Made by a program: the position numbers and the translations under genes
In this document: piece after piece, positions 1-7,553 of the stretch
How positions within the stretch are numbered: the first letter of the stretch is position 1
How the letters are laid out: each line of letters begins with the position of its first letter
The notes under the pieces: model-generated
Database searches by the model: none
Told to the model about the DNA's origin: nothing
The model's input: only the letters and a program-made list of their open reading frames with translations
Assembly (NCBI GenBank): GCA_002436405.1
Contig: DJLZ01000005.1
Coordinates: 372,001-436,000, forward strand
DNA: 64,000 bases
Direction of reading: 5' to 3'
From: Proteobacteria bacterium UBA6503
Lineage (GTDB): Bacteria; Pseudomonadota; Alphaproteobacteria; UBA1280; UBA6503

Positions 1-34
1 ACTTAGTGTCATTTCTCCACTCACATACTGGCAT

Positions 35-340
35 CTACTCACCCTCCTGCAGGTCGCCTTCAGGGTGGCGGGTTAGGACTGATTTCAGCATGCTAATATC
101 CTTGCCTAGAGCATTGATACGCTTCTGGATTCTATCAGCAGTCCATAAGTGATAATCCCCGTCAACCTGGCACACGGCATACATCTTGATCCAGTCGCAA
201 TTCTCGGCAAGCGCCTTAATTCTAGAAAGCAAGCCAGGCACTTCATCACGGCTTACGTGAATTAGGTGAGAGTATCCTGTAGGTAGGGCTTTCTTAGTTA
301 GTTCGGACTTAAATTTGTAATCGTTATTTTGCTGTGACAT
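35..340 (-). CDS. Phage hypothetical protein (101 aa)
   Basis: I do not recognise a family. The start at 340 is chosen over an upstream in-frame codon because GGAGG stands six bases before this ATG. The predicted product is a small soluble protein with a helical C-terminal half and an acidic tail (ends DLQEGE); no membrane segment or cysteine motif is visible. It overlaps the previous gene of the operon by 17 bases, which fits translational coupling at the distal end of the early operon seen here. The gene order continues off the window. Confidence 0.6.
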   Translation of the reverse strand: MSQQNNDYKFKSELTKKALPTGYSHLIHVSRDEVPGLLSRIKALAENCDWIKMYAVCQVDGDYHLWTADRIQKRINALGKDISMLKSVLTRHPEGDLQEGE

Positions 341-512
341 TGGCGGCCTCCACAATATGTGATGTTGCGTAGCACTTGCCGTTATCAAGCCAAGCCATTT
401 CAATGTTGCCGAGCTTACCTACAGCAGTAACCTTAGCGGTTCCAGTGGGTTCGTTTTTCTTTAGGCCTGCCCAGTAATTTACTGTCATGCCTTCTTGGAT
501 TTTGTGGGTCAT
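324..512 (-). CDS. Small phage protein, possible SH3-like fold (62 aa)
   Basis: This 62-residue protein has short alternating hydrophobic and polar stretches with several glycines (GMTVNYWAG, GTAKVTAVG, GNIEMAWLDNG), a pattern expected of a small beta-barrel. That resembles many tiny phage SH3-like or KOW-like proteins, but I cannot assign a family. It lies between two other small early genes, overlapping the downstream one by 17 bases and leaving only two bases to the upstream stop. Function is unknown. Confidence 0.55.
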   Translation of the reverse strand: MTHKIQEGMTVNYWAGLKKNEPTGTAKVTAVGKLGNIEMAWLDNGKCYATSHIVEAANVTAK

Positions 513-514
513 GT

Positions 515-1210
515 TTATTTACTCCATTTATCAATAAAAGGTTTGGCATCATCACGGTAGTAAAGGGCAGTGCGGCCGCGCTTTGAGCGTCGCCAGTTTT
601 GCTTATTAGCTTCGTGATAAATGCGTTGTAGGTTCTTGCCTGTAAGGTCTTTCAGTTCTTTAGCTGTTAACCACTCAGGAAGTTCTAACGGATGCCTTAC
701 TCGCACTGTTGCTGTTGGTGTGATTTGTTTGCCCGGTTTAATCTGGCCAAGGTCAATATCTTCAAACATGATCTTGGTAGATCGCAGGCTTGCAAGCTCA
801 CCCTTCAGCGTGATCTTTTCGTCTGGCACAGGTTTGTGCTTTTGAATTGGCTCAGGCTCATTAGGTTTAAGCTGATCAGATGATGCATGCTCGATAGCCT
901 TAAAAGATTCCTTCTTGCCAATAGGTTCGGCGGTTTTAGATTTAGCCGCTTCTTCAGCTGCTTTAATCTGATCCTTCACTGTTGGCACCTTCAGCGGTTT
1001 GAGCTGCTCATGTTTTGCACGGGCAAAGGCAGCCTCGACCGGGCGCAGATTTGAAGGTTTAGTAACCTCTGTAAGATGATATTCATGCGCAAAGTCTACG
1101 GTGCAGAACAGGATTTGTTTTTTTAGATCATCACCGGCATTGGTGTTAAGTACACGCACGATATAGTTCTGCACGTCTTGGCCTGCGAATGGTGGGATGA
1201 AGCCGTTCAT
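515..1210 (-). CDS. Phage protein with C-terminal Mu-type DNA-binding domain (231 aa)
   Basis: The start at 1210 is preceded by GGAGGT at good spacing. The N-terminal third has no recognisable family. Residues about 70-150 are rich in Lys, Glu, Ala and Pro and look like a flexible linker. The C-terminal 55 residues contain a WLTAKELKDLTG helix pair followed by QNWRRS, an arginine-rich turn and an aromatic YYRDDA strand. That is the pattern of the winged helix found in Mu transposase and repressor N-termini. I infer a DNA-binding role, perhaps in regulation or late gene control. It sits directly after the ASCH gene in the early operon. Confidence 0.6.
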   Translation of the reverse strand: MNGFIPPFAGQDVQNYIVRVLNTNAGDDLKKQILFCTVDFAHEYHLTEVTKPSNLRPVEAAFARAKHEQLKPLKVPTVKDQIKAAEEAAKSKTAEPIGKKESFKAIEHASSDQLKPNEPEPIQKHKPVPDEKITLKGELASLRSTKIMFEDIDLGQIKPGKQITPTATVRVRHPLELPEWLTAKELKDLTGKNLQRIYHEANKQNWRRSKRGRTALYYRDDAKPFIDKWSK

Positions 1211-1212
1211 GG

Positions 1213-1581
1213 TTACACCTCCAGGACTACATTGAAGAAACCTAACTGCCCCTTGTAAGGGAAGGGCGCACAAGGCTTGGCGTTCTCAAGAACAAAACCA
1301 TGCTCGCCAAAGAACCACGGGCTATCACTCTCGGTGACACAATCTTTAATGACGGCGACACCGACAATGCAGCCCCGGTCGAAATGTATGCGATCAGGAA
1401 TAGCTACACCTTGAGATAAGGCTACCTGCTTTGCAGTGTTATAATCTTCTTTGGTCATTGTCTTGCTCGCGTGAATAGCGATAAGGCCGCGTTTCTTTGT
1501 AGGCCAAGAACGGTTCTCGATATCTTTATATCCATTCACAATGAGCCATGCCCAAGGTTGTCTGATTGAGAGTGCTTTCAC
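1213..1581 (-). CDS. ASCH domain protein (122 aa)
   Basis: The N-terminus reads as a classic ASCH (PUA-like beta-barrel) domain: LSIRQPWAWLI, then a glycine-lysine turn, ENRSWPTKKRG and an IHASK strand. Phage and chromosomal ASCH proteins of this size are predicted to bind RNA or modified nucleotides; some relatives have ribonuclease or amidohydrolase activity. The whole protein is one domain, about the usual length. It is the third gene from the left edge in the early operon, between an unknown gene and a DNA-binding protein. The substrate cannot be predicted from sequence. Confidence 0.85.
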   Translation of the reverse strand: MKALSIRQPWAWLIVNGYKDIENRSWPTKKRGLIAIHASKTMTKEDYNTAKQVALSQGVAIPDRIHFDRGCIVGVAVIKDCVTESDSPWFFGEHGFVLENAKPCAPFPYKGQLGFFNVVLEV

Positions 1582-1863
1582 TTACTTACCCCCCATAAAG
1601 TCGGTTGCGATTATTGTTTGTGCGGTGTGTTCGTCTACGTTGATTTGCTCAACCTTCATTTGATGTAGGCCGTAGCGATCGTTAATAACGAGGTGTTCAA
1701 GTGCGGTCTTAACTTCCTTCACTTTGCGAAAGAATGTGCCGGCATCTGTGAACTCACTGCGGCATGGGCCAAGGCGTGGTGGCGTTTGGCCATAATGGTT
1801 GAACCGCTGAAAGCGCATGCCGTCATCACGCTTAATGCGGTATAGGCTGAAGGGCTTACTCAT
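1582..1863 (-). CDS. Phage hypothetical protein (93 aa)
   Basis: No family is recognised. An in-frame start 21 bases upstream exists, but the codon at 1863 has AAGGA before it and leaves only an eight-base overlap with the HNH gene. The protein is basic at the N-terminus (SLYRIKRDDGMRFQRF) and mixed alpha/beta after that, without cysteine pairs or membrane segments. It is flanked by the HNH gene and the ASCH gene, so a role in nucleic-acid metabolism is possible but unsupported. Confidence 0.5.
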   Translation of the reverse strand: MSKPFSLYRIKRDDGMRFQRFNHYGQTPPRLGPCRSEFTDAGTFFRKVKEVKTALEHLVINDRYGLHQMKVEQINVDEHTAQTIIATDFMGGK

Positions 1864-2500
1864 CGGTCTTGTTATCCTTTTCAATCTGCGATGCCCGGTG
1901 CTTGAGTTTAGCCAGGGTAAGAAGGGCAGGCTTCACCTCTGCGGGTGCGTCGTTGTAGTTATGCGCATTGCGTTGGTTAAGCACTGCAAGTGTGCCCCGA
2001 TCGATAAGCTCCCAGTTCGACGGATCAGTATTCAGCTTGTTGCCGTCGAGAGACTTCAGGCACATACCTTCAGGGATAGGGCCATTCTGCTTTTCCCAGA
2101 GGTGGCGATGCTTTAAAACGTAGCGGCGCTCAAAGCCGGTATGAGGGTTTGTCTCATTGATGCTGACTTCGATATATCCGTCTACGCTAATACGCTCATG
2201 CCCTGCATGTTTTGTGTTGTGCGGCTTGTTGCCCTTCTTGAATTGGTGGCGCGCGCTGTTCGGGTTGTAAGGCATTTTCTTACCTTTGTTATGAGACTCT
2301 TGACCTTTGATGAATTGTCCGGTGCGGCCAGTCATCCAACCTTTGCGCTTGCATAGAGCGTTGTAGTTTTTTAGAGAAACATCTGTGCGGCCGAACTTTT
2401 TGACAAACTTCTTGTGCGCCTCGCGACGCACAAGTGTTTTGTGTTTCTCAATCCAGGCAAGCTCAGCATCTGAGTAGGGAATAGATGTACGCTTAGTCAT
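1856..2500 (-). CDS. HNH-type phage endonuclease-like protein, catalytic His replaced
   Basis: The 214-residue protein has the layout of phage HNH proteins: a helical N-terminal DNA-binding part (residues 10-55), basic GQFIKGQ and NKGKK repeats (60-75), then a beta-beta-alpha nuclease region. The latter shows HRHLWEKQNGPIPEG (131-145) followed by CLKSLDGNKLN and a terminal SNWELI (161-166). In the family the first motif of the finger is normally a His-Leu-Asp-Gly type; here position 150 is Ser where the His is expected, while the Asn residues are kept. The fold call is solid, but catalytic activity is doubtful. It overlaps its neighbours by 8 bases on either side. Confidence 0.8.
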   Translation of the reverse strand: MTKRTSIPYSDAELAWIEKHKTLVRREAHKKFVKKFGRTDVSLKNYNALCKRKGWMTGRTGQFIKGQESHNKGKKMPYNPNSARHQFKKGNKPHNTKHAGHERISVDGYIEVSINETNPHTGFERRYVLKHRHLWEKQNGPIPEGMCLKSLDGNKLNTDPSNWELIDRGTLAVLNQRNAHNYNDAPAEVKPALLTLAKLKHRASQIEKDNKTDE

Positions 2501-2759
2501 ACTTCTTGCCTCCGCTTGTCAGCTGCAGAGCATCGAGAAAACTATCACCCGTGCCTTCAGGTAGTGGGCGATGCTTGGCTACAAACTTCTGTGCCTCAAG
2601 GCCCAGTGCAGCGTTCTTGATGATCTGGTCAGAGACGTCAACCATAGCTTTGGTACGATTGATTTCATCCTTGATCTGTTCAGGTTGAAGATCCTCATCG
2701 CTCAGCCGTTCTAGCTGAGCGAATAGGTGGTTGTTCAGGTCGATCATCTTGTTCTTCAT
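2493..2759 (-). CDS. Conserved phage helical protein (88 aa)
   Basis: The sequence resembles a small helical phage and prophage protein family: an N-terminal NHLFAQLERL helix, LQPEQIKDEINRTKAMV, and an IIKNAALGLEAQKFV helix. No function is known to me. The C-terminus is short and charged. It starts four bases into the end of its upstream neighbour (ATGA overlap) and overlaps the HNH gene start, so it is translated as part of the same operon. Confidence 0.65.
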   Translation of the reverse strand: MKNKMIDLNNHLFAQLERLSDEDLQPEQIKDEINRTKAMVDVSDQIIKNAALGLEAQKFVAKHRPLPEGTGDSFLDALQLTSGGKKYD

Positions 2760-3037
2760 GATGACAACCCTTTTGCTTTGTTGATTGCTTCTCTGATCAT
2801 GGTCTGTGCTTCATGAGCAGCATTAGAATGCTGACAAATAGAGTTCAGTTTTTTCAGAGCTGCCTCACAAGCCTCAAGCAAGTCAGGAGCTGCAGCGATT
2901 AGGTGGGCATTGGCCTTCAGTTCTTCATCTGGTTTTGATATAACAGCCGAAACAATTGAATGCTCGTCATCCTTAGTGCTTACGAAGAACCCGTCAGCTA
3001 ACCAAGGGCCCGGTGTATGTTTTAGGTGACTACTCAT
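2756..3037 (-). CDS. Phage protein of the HTPGPW / AAAPDLLEA family (93 aa)
   Basis: The protein has the recognisable phage signature of an N-terminal HTPGPW segment and a central NAHLIAAAPDLLEACEAAL helix, seen in many small temperate-phage early proteins of unknown role. The start at 3037 shares one base with the stop of the previous gene (TAATG), which I prefer over a codon four residues upstream. It is likely translationally coupled to the 217-aa protein before it. Confidence 0.75.
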   Translation of the reverse strand: MSSHLKHTPGPWLADGFFVSTKDDEHSIVSAVISKPDEELKANAHLIAAAPDLLEACEAALKKLNSICQHSNAAHEAQTMIREAINKAKGLSS

Positions 3038-3690
3038 TACGCACCCCACTCATTCTTGCCGGCATCAGAAACTTCTTTGGTTTCTTTTTTGGCGGCAGGC
3101 TTCTCGAGTTTTGCTAGGGCTGCATCGGTATCAACGCGCGCGCTTTCACGGATCTGCTGCACACAGTTGGTTGAGATGAACAGGCCTTTTGTCGGGATCG
3201 TAATATCACCGTGGGCCTTAGGGTAGTTCAGCTCAATCTTGTTGGTGTCTTTGTTCTTAGTGTCGGCCGACACTGCGGTGCAGTTGATGATCGCGCCGCG
3301 GTTAGTTTCTTTTGCGACGGCCGCAAAGCTTTCACCGATGACGCAGTTCATCTCGCGCTCAACAATCTGGGCAACCTTCATGGTGCGCTCATCTTTCTTG
3401 ATGTTGGCGACGTACTTTTGAACGCAGTCACGTACGATGTCGGGGATCATCTTTTCAACTTGTTCTTTCTGATCATCAGTCAGAGCCACGTCAATAGTCA
3501 TGAAGCTTGCATCGTTCAGCTTTGAGGTGAGGGTCGCAACGATATCAGTTGAGATCACACCCAGGTGATTCAGCTCAACAACCTGACGGAAGATACTGTT
3601 GGTTGCTTTCTCAACGGTTTGGTTTGTGTAGCTAGAGAATTGGTTTTCTACTGTAGCTGGTTTGTTTTGTACTGTTGTGTGGGTTTGCAT
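3037..3690 (-). CDS. Phage hypothetical protein (217 aa)
   Basis: I do not recognise the family. The N-terminal 60 residues are polar (Gln, Asn, Thr) and predicted helical. The centre has charged helices (DDQKEQVEKMIPDIVRD), and the C-terminus ends in a Lys/Glu-rich tail. Three cysteines (in DCVQ, NCVIG, NCVQQ) are scattered without a metal motif. It is the gene directly downstream of the primase-helicase, with a 15-base gap, so a replication accessory role is plausible but only by position. Confidence 0.55.
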   Translation of the reverse strand: MQTHTTVQNKPATVENQFSSYTNQTVEKATNSIFRQVVELNHLGVISTDIVATLTSKLNDASFMTIDVALTDDQKEQVEKMIPDIVRDCVQKYVANIKKDERTMKVAQIVEREMNCVIGESFAAVAKETNRGAIINCTAVSADTKNKDTNKIELNYPKAHGDITIPTKGLFISTNCVQQIRESARVDTDAALAKLEKPAAKKETKEVSDAGKNEWGA

Positions 3691-3705
3691 TTGTATTGCT
3701 TTCTT

Positions 3706-5757
3706 TTAGTTTTGGTTGAGGTGAAGCGCGCCGCCAGGTACGTCAAGCCACATGGCCTGCCCACCGTCGATAGCGCATTTAACAATCTGACCTGCGTCAA
3801 TCAGCTGCTGAACAGCGTCTTGAAGTTGGTCACGACCAAGGCCATGCATATAGCCTGGAAGCTCTTTCTTGCGGGTGTATATCCCGCTTGTTTTTGTTTT
3901 GGTGAATGGGTTACCTTCGGCCGCGGCTTTCTTGATCGCCTCGATAAGCGGCTCAGAGATGTCGGCGTCTTTGGCGTTGTAGATCTCTTTAACCTTTTGG
4001 GTCATATCTTCTAGGATGCCGGTATCCATGTTGCGGATAAGGGTACGTACTGATAGATCAGACGGGCCGTTACATTTAACGACGGCGCCATTGAATACGA
4101 TGCCCGGTATAGGTTTGCGACCAAGCTTTTTAAGAATCTCGGCATTCTTGCGACCAGGCACCGGCCACATAGCGTACGACAAACGCAGGCCGTCAACCCA
4201 TGAAGTTGAGCCACGGATAGCGTCACGCGCTTCAGCCGGGGATGTGTACTCTTTACGCTTGCTCATGTGGTGCGTAGCGATAACAGTTGCGCCGGTATTT
4301 GTTGCGAGCCAACCAAGCAGGCCACATACGAACTGGCCTTCGCTTGCATCGTTAGAATCAATTGAGATGAATGTCTGCAGCGGATCAAAGACAACCATTT
4401 TAATATCGCTGATGTAGGCGATCGCATTGCAGATATCACGCCAGGCTTGTGTGGCTTCGACACCTTCAGGGCCTTTGCGGGCAATAGTTAAAGGCCCGTC
4501 AAGCGAGGGTAGTGGAATAACGTACAAAGGGATCTTGCCTGATTCGTAGCGGCCGTCAGGATCAATAGACTTTAGGCGGTGGTGAACCTCTTCCTGATCA
4601 TCCTCAGCTGTGAAGATTACGGCCGCACCCTTTTGGCTAACGGTGTGCCCTAGAAAATCTTTGTATGTCTGGCCGCATGCAACCATGTAGGCAAGCTCAA
4701 GCATCTTAAAACTTTTACCTGCGCCACCCGGTGCTGCATAAAGCATTGCCTTGCCTTGGGGGAAGAGGTCTTGAACAAGCCACTTGCGCTTTGCAGGTTC
4801 GCCAAGGTAGGCCTTGCCCACATGCCAGTTAAGAATGTTAATGCCTGGCGTTTCCATATGTGTTGATAAGAACTCTTTAACCTTATCGGCCGACCATTTG
4901 TCATGATGAATAGCGTCGTAGGCATCCCACTTACTCGGCTTATCTTTTGGTGGCGCCAATACTTCTACACGGCCGCCAATTTTTGTGATCAGGTTCTTTA
5001 CATTTTCAGCAAATTTAGCACCGGCTTCGTCATTATCAGGCCAGATAATTGCAGAGCGGCCGCCCTTGAAAATATCCCAATCAGATTTAGCCGGGGCGTT
5101 CGACCCACCAATAGGTGAGGTAGCGTTAAAGCCAAGTTCTGATAGCGCCTGTGCCTTCTTGGGCCCTTCGGTTACAATCACAGGGCTTGTGTCTTTCAAT
5201 AGCTCAGGAAGGCGATATAGAGGGCGTGGGCCTTCAGGCATTTTCCAGATCTGCTTAGCACAATCCCACGGTGTGTGATCTTTCTTACCTGGCTCATGCG
5301 GATTATCGAAGCGGTACTCAATACCCCACTCGTTACCGGCGGCATCATGGTAAACCCATTTGCCTACCATTTTACCGTCGCGGCGAGGGATGTAGAGATC
5401 TTCATCCTCTTCATCGGCCGGGGCTGTTGATGAAACATTAGACGCCTTAATGCCCATGTACTCAGCTGCTGTCTGAATGGCTTCAGGCCAGTCAAGGCCC
5501 TTGGCTTCTTTCCATACATCGAGCATGTCGCCGAAGGTTGTGCCTGCTGCAAAGTCTTTACCCTCGCACTTGTCCAGGTTAAAGCGTAGCGACTTACCTT
5601 TTGTGCCAGTGATGTCACCGATACAAAACTCACCAGAGATTATACGGCCTGCAGGGAAGAGGTGCTGCAATACGCTTTTGGCATTGGCATTAAGTGCATC
5701 ACGCACTTCTTCCAAGCTATAGCGGTGTTGTTTAGGGGCGAAGTTTTGTACCGTCAT
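3706..5757 (-). CDS. Phage bifunctional DNA primase-helicase (TOPRIM + RecA-like ATPase)
   Basis: The 683-residue protein combines three parts. The N-terminus (about 1-130) resembles the primase nucleic-acid-binding region. A TOPRIM domain follows near 190-270, with IVTEGPKKA and IIWPDNDEAG giving the acidic residues expected to hold magnesium. A RecA/DnaB-type ATPase begins near 335 with Walker A APGGAGKS and Walker B MVVFDPLQ. The C-terminus looks like a winged helix. This layout is typical of phage replicative primase-helicases that prime and unwind at the phage origin. It overlaps the RuvC-like gene by one base and heads the distal half of the early operon. Confidence 0.88.
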   Translation of the reverse strand: MTVQNFAPKQHRYSLEEVRDALNANAKSVLQHLFPAGRIISGEFCIGDITGTKGKSLRFNLDKCEGKDFAAGTTFGDMLDVWKEAKGLDWPEAIQTAAEYMGIKASNVSSTAPADEEDEDLYIPRRDGKMVGKWVYHDAAGNEWGIEYRFDNPHEPGKKDHTPWDCAKQIWKMPEGPRPLYRLPELLKDTSPVIVTEGPKKAQALSELGFNATSPIGGSNAPAKSDWDIFKGGRSAIIWPDNDEAGAKFAENVKNLITKIGGRVEVLAPPKDKPSKWDAYDAIHHDKWSADKVKEFLSTHMETPGINILNWHVGKAYLGEPAKRKWLVQDLFPQGKAMLYAAPGGAGKSFKMLELAYMVACGQTYKDFLGHTVSQKGAAVIFTAEDDQEEVHHRLKSIDPDGRYESGKIPLYVIPLPSLDGPLTIARKGPEGVEATQAWRDICNAIAYISDIKMVVFDPLQTFISIDSNDASEGQFVCGLLGWLATNTGATVIATHHMSKRKEYTSPAEARDAIRGSTSWVDGLRLSYAMWPVPGRKNAEILKKLGRKPIPGIVFNGAVVKCNGPSDLSVRTLIRNMDTGILEDMTQKVKEIYNAKDADISEPLIEAIKKAAAEGNPFTKTKTSGIYTRKKELPGYMHGLGRDQLQDAVQQLIDAGQIVKCAIDGGQAMWLDVPGGALHLNQN

Positions 5758-6224
5758 TACATCTGCTCCGCTTCAGCTAGGTAGCCATGCAGAATGCCAA
5801 TAGCATCAGCTTCATCTTCAGTTTCAAATTCAAAGTTGCGCTTCTTGGCTTCGTCTTGAATTTCTGACTTAGAGCTGTTGCCCTTACCTGTAAAATGCTT
5901 TTTCCAGGTGCCAACTGCTATCGATGTATGGGGAATGTTGTTCTCACCGCACCAAGTTTTTAGGTAGGCTTGAAAACCTCCGTAAACATGGGCAGCACCA
6001 GTACCTGCATGGCGGCGAACTTCTTCAAAGCATACAAGCGAAATTGAATTGCCTGAGCGTAGGTAAAGGTTATCAAGGAAGTTTTTAAAGCGAACGTAGC
6101 GCATGTCAAAACTGTCTTTACGCTTAGGCGTTAGGTTGATGTTGCCTGAAATGATTTTACCTTCAGCTGTCTTTGCTGCCCAACCGGTTTTGGTTCCAAG
6201 GTCTAGTGCGAGAATGGCTTTCAT
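5757..6224 (-). CDS. RuvC-like Holliday junction resolvase (155 aa)
   Basis: The start at 6224 is chosen because GAAGGAAG precedes it and LALDLGTKTGW, the first RNase H-fold strand, begins at residue 5; the longer frame adds 34 unlikely residues. Acidic residues fit the RuvC plan: Asp8 in strand 1, Glu67/Glu68 in FEE and Asp137/Asp140 in DEADA near the C-terminus. Length (155 aa) matches RuvC-type phage nucleases. It probably cuts four-way junctions or branched phage DNA. It lies between the PD-(D/E)XK nuclease and the primase-helicase. Confidence 0.85.
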   Translation of the reverse strand: MKAILALDLGTKTGWAAKTAEGKIISGNINLTPKRKDSFDMRYVRFKNFLDNLYLRSGNSISLVCFEEVRRHAGTGAAHVYGGFQAYLKTWCGENNIPHTSIAVGTWKKHFTGKGNSSKSEIQDEAKKRNFEFETEDEADAIGILHGYLAEAEQM

Positions 6225-6225
6225 C

Positions 6226-7017
6226 TTATTTTTCTTCCTTCCAACATGTATTTTTGTAGCTGCAGAACTTGCAACGAAAGTCGTTTGAACGGCTTGCAAT
6301 GCGGGGCATTTCTTCTGGGCGATCACTATGCACGATCGAGACGCCGCGATCTGATAACTCTTGGGCTACATCTGGGCGGAATGGGATTACCTCAAAGTGC
6401 AGCTCCGATGTATTCGTATTTAGGTTTGTGTGTAGGGCGTTTGAGATCTGCTCAGGCCAGAACATAGGTGAGTAGGCCATGTAGATTTGGTTTTGGCCGA
6501 AGTACACTGGCTTAGTATCCTCAAGACCATTCTTCTTGCAGGCCTTGAAGTTAGATTCATTCATGATTTTGTGTTCCCAAAGAGCAGGGTAAGTGAGGCC
6601 TTTAATTTTAGGACCGCTCACAAGTACGCCGTCAACGTGCCCGGCAATCTTACCGCCTAATACACTGAAGCCTAGCTGCTCACCGTCAGGCCCATGGGTT
6701 ACAAGTTCAAAGCCTGCAGCACGAAGCCACTCAGCTGTTAGATCTTCATGAGCGTGGCCCAGATCAAAGCGGCGAATGACTTTGCCAGGGAAGTCAGAAT
6801 CTTTAGCGGTGTGGTGTGCCTCGTAAGCGAGGGAACGGGCACACTCAACACCAAGGCGCGAGCCACCAAGGTAGGTGCGTGACGGCTGCGCCTTATTCTT
6901 TTTCTCAAGAGCGGCATCAACCAACTTGTTGATGCGGTCGTTTAGGTATGACTTTGGCGTGGGTGCAAAGTTTAAAGGGTTGTTAGCTTCAGCTGCTTTG
7001 TTTAGTAGTTCTTGCAT
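6226..7017 (-). CDS. PD-(D/E)XK exonuclease with Cas4/AddB-like cysteine cluster
   Basis: The 263-residue protein shows the PD-(D/E)XK nuclease core: His88 in GHAHEDL, Asp129 in GHVDG, Glu148-x-Lys150 in EHK and a QNQIYM helix for the trailing Gln. One cysteine near the N-terminus (Cys59) and three at the end (Cys249, Cys252, Cys258) match the split [4Fe-4S] ligands of Cas4 and AddB-type exonucleases. I infer a phage recombination exonuclease that would make single strands for the neighbouring annealing or strand-exchange proteins. There is no CRISPR context. Its stop lies one base before the start of the RuvC-like gene. Confidence 0.87.
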   Translation of the reverse strand: MQELLNKAAEANNPLNFAPTPKSYLNDRINKLVDAALEKKNKAQPSRTYLGGSRLGVECARSLAYEAHHTAKDSDFPGKVIRRFDLGHAHEDLTAEWLRAAGFELVTHGPDGEQLGFSVLGGKIAGHVDGVLVSGPKIKGLTYPALWEHKIMNESNFKACKKNGLEDTKPVYFGQNQIYMAYSPMFWPEQISNALHTNLNTNTSELHFEVIPFRPDVAQELSDRGVSIVHSDRPEEMPRIASRSNDFRCKFCSYKNTCWKEEK

Positions 7018-7019
7018 TG

Positions 7020-7193
7020 TTATTTACTCAGCTCTTGTATTTGTTTGATCATAATGGTGGCGCGCTCACCCGACACGAGGTAGCACTTGGGGCATAGCCA
7101 CTTGGTTTCTGGTCGGCCGCCATTAGCTTGGCCAGAGAACCCGTAGCAAGCTGTGCGGCTATCCGTACATGTATCGCAGGACTTTGTATTCAT
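7020..7193 (-). CDS. Small zinc-ribbon-like phage protein (57 aa)
   Basis: This tiny protein has a CDTC pair near the N-terminus, another lone Cys, and a CPKC pair later, giving a two-knuckle zinc-ribbon pattern. The start at 7193 has AAGGA six bases before it; the longer in-frame codon lacks this. It overlaps the previous gene by 35 bases and ends two bases before the nuclease gene start region. The role is unknown; small zinc ribbons in phage early operons often bind nucleic acid or host proteins. Confidence 0.6.
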   Translation of the reverse strand: MNTKSCDTCTDSRTACYGFSGQANGGRPETKWLCPKCYLVSGERATIMIKQIQELSK

Positions 7194-7539
7194 CGCTTTC
7201 CTTCTCGCCATTACTGAGTTCAGGATAATCGCACCAGATGTATCGAAGCTGACGGTACTGGGGCATTTTGAACTCTTTGTTTAAAACTCTTTGCACACTC
7301 TCGACGAACCATTGATCGTCGACGCCCGCCAGGGATGTGAACTTTTTCCTAACTGGGTTATTGCTACTCGTTAAAAATTCAATCTCTTTTTTGTCGCCCT
7401 TCAGCGCCCGGTAAAGGCTCTGCAGTAAGAGCGTACGAATGAATATGATTTCCCTTCTTACGAACTTCGTTTTGGGTGTTCTTTTAACCAGTAGAAACAT
7501 GACAAAAGGGTGGCGGTATTTTTGTTTTTCATTACTCAC
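7159..7539 (-). CDS. Phage hypothetical protein, basic (126 aa)
   Basis: No family is recognised. The N-terminal half is strongly basic with hydrophobic patches (KRTPKTKFVRREIIFIRTLLLQ), the middle is helical, and the C-terminus carries aromatic residues (YRQLRYIWCDYPEL). It lies between the helicase and the small zinc protein and overlaps the latter by 35 bases. The basic character suggests nucleic-acid contact, but this is only inference. Confidence 0.5.
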   Translation of the reverse strand: MSNEKQKYRHPFVMFLLVKRTPKTKFVRREIIFIRTLLLQSLYRALKGDKKEIEFLTSSNNPVRKKFTSLAGVDDQWFVESVQRVLNKEFKMPQYRQLRYIWCDYPELSNGEKESDEYKVLRYMYG

Positions 7540-7553
7540 CTTTGTGGGTTCCT

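Noticed and set aside
6226..7017. Cas4-like nuclease as evidence of CRISPR
   Set aside because: No repeat-spacer array or other cas gene is present; the context is a phage recombination module.
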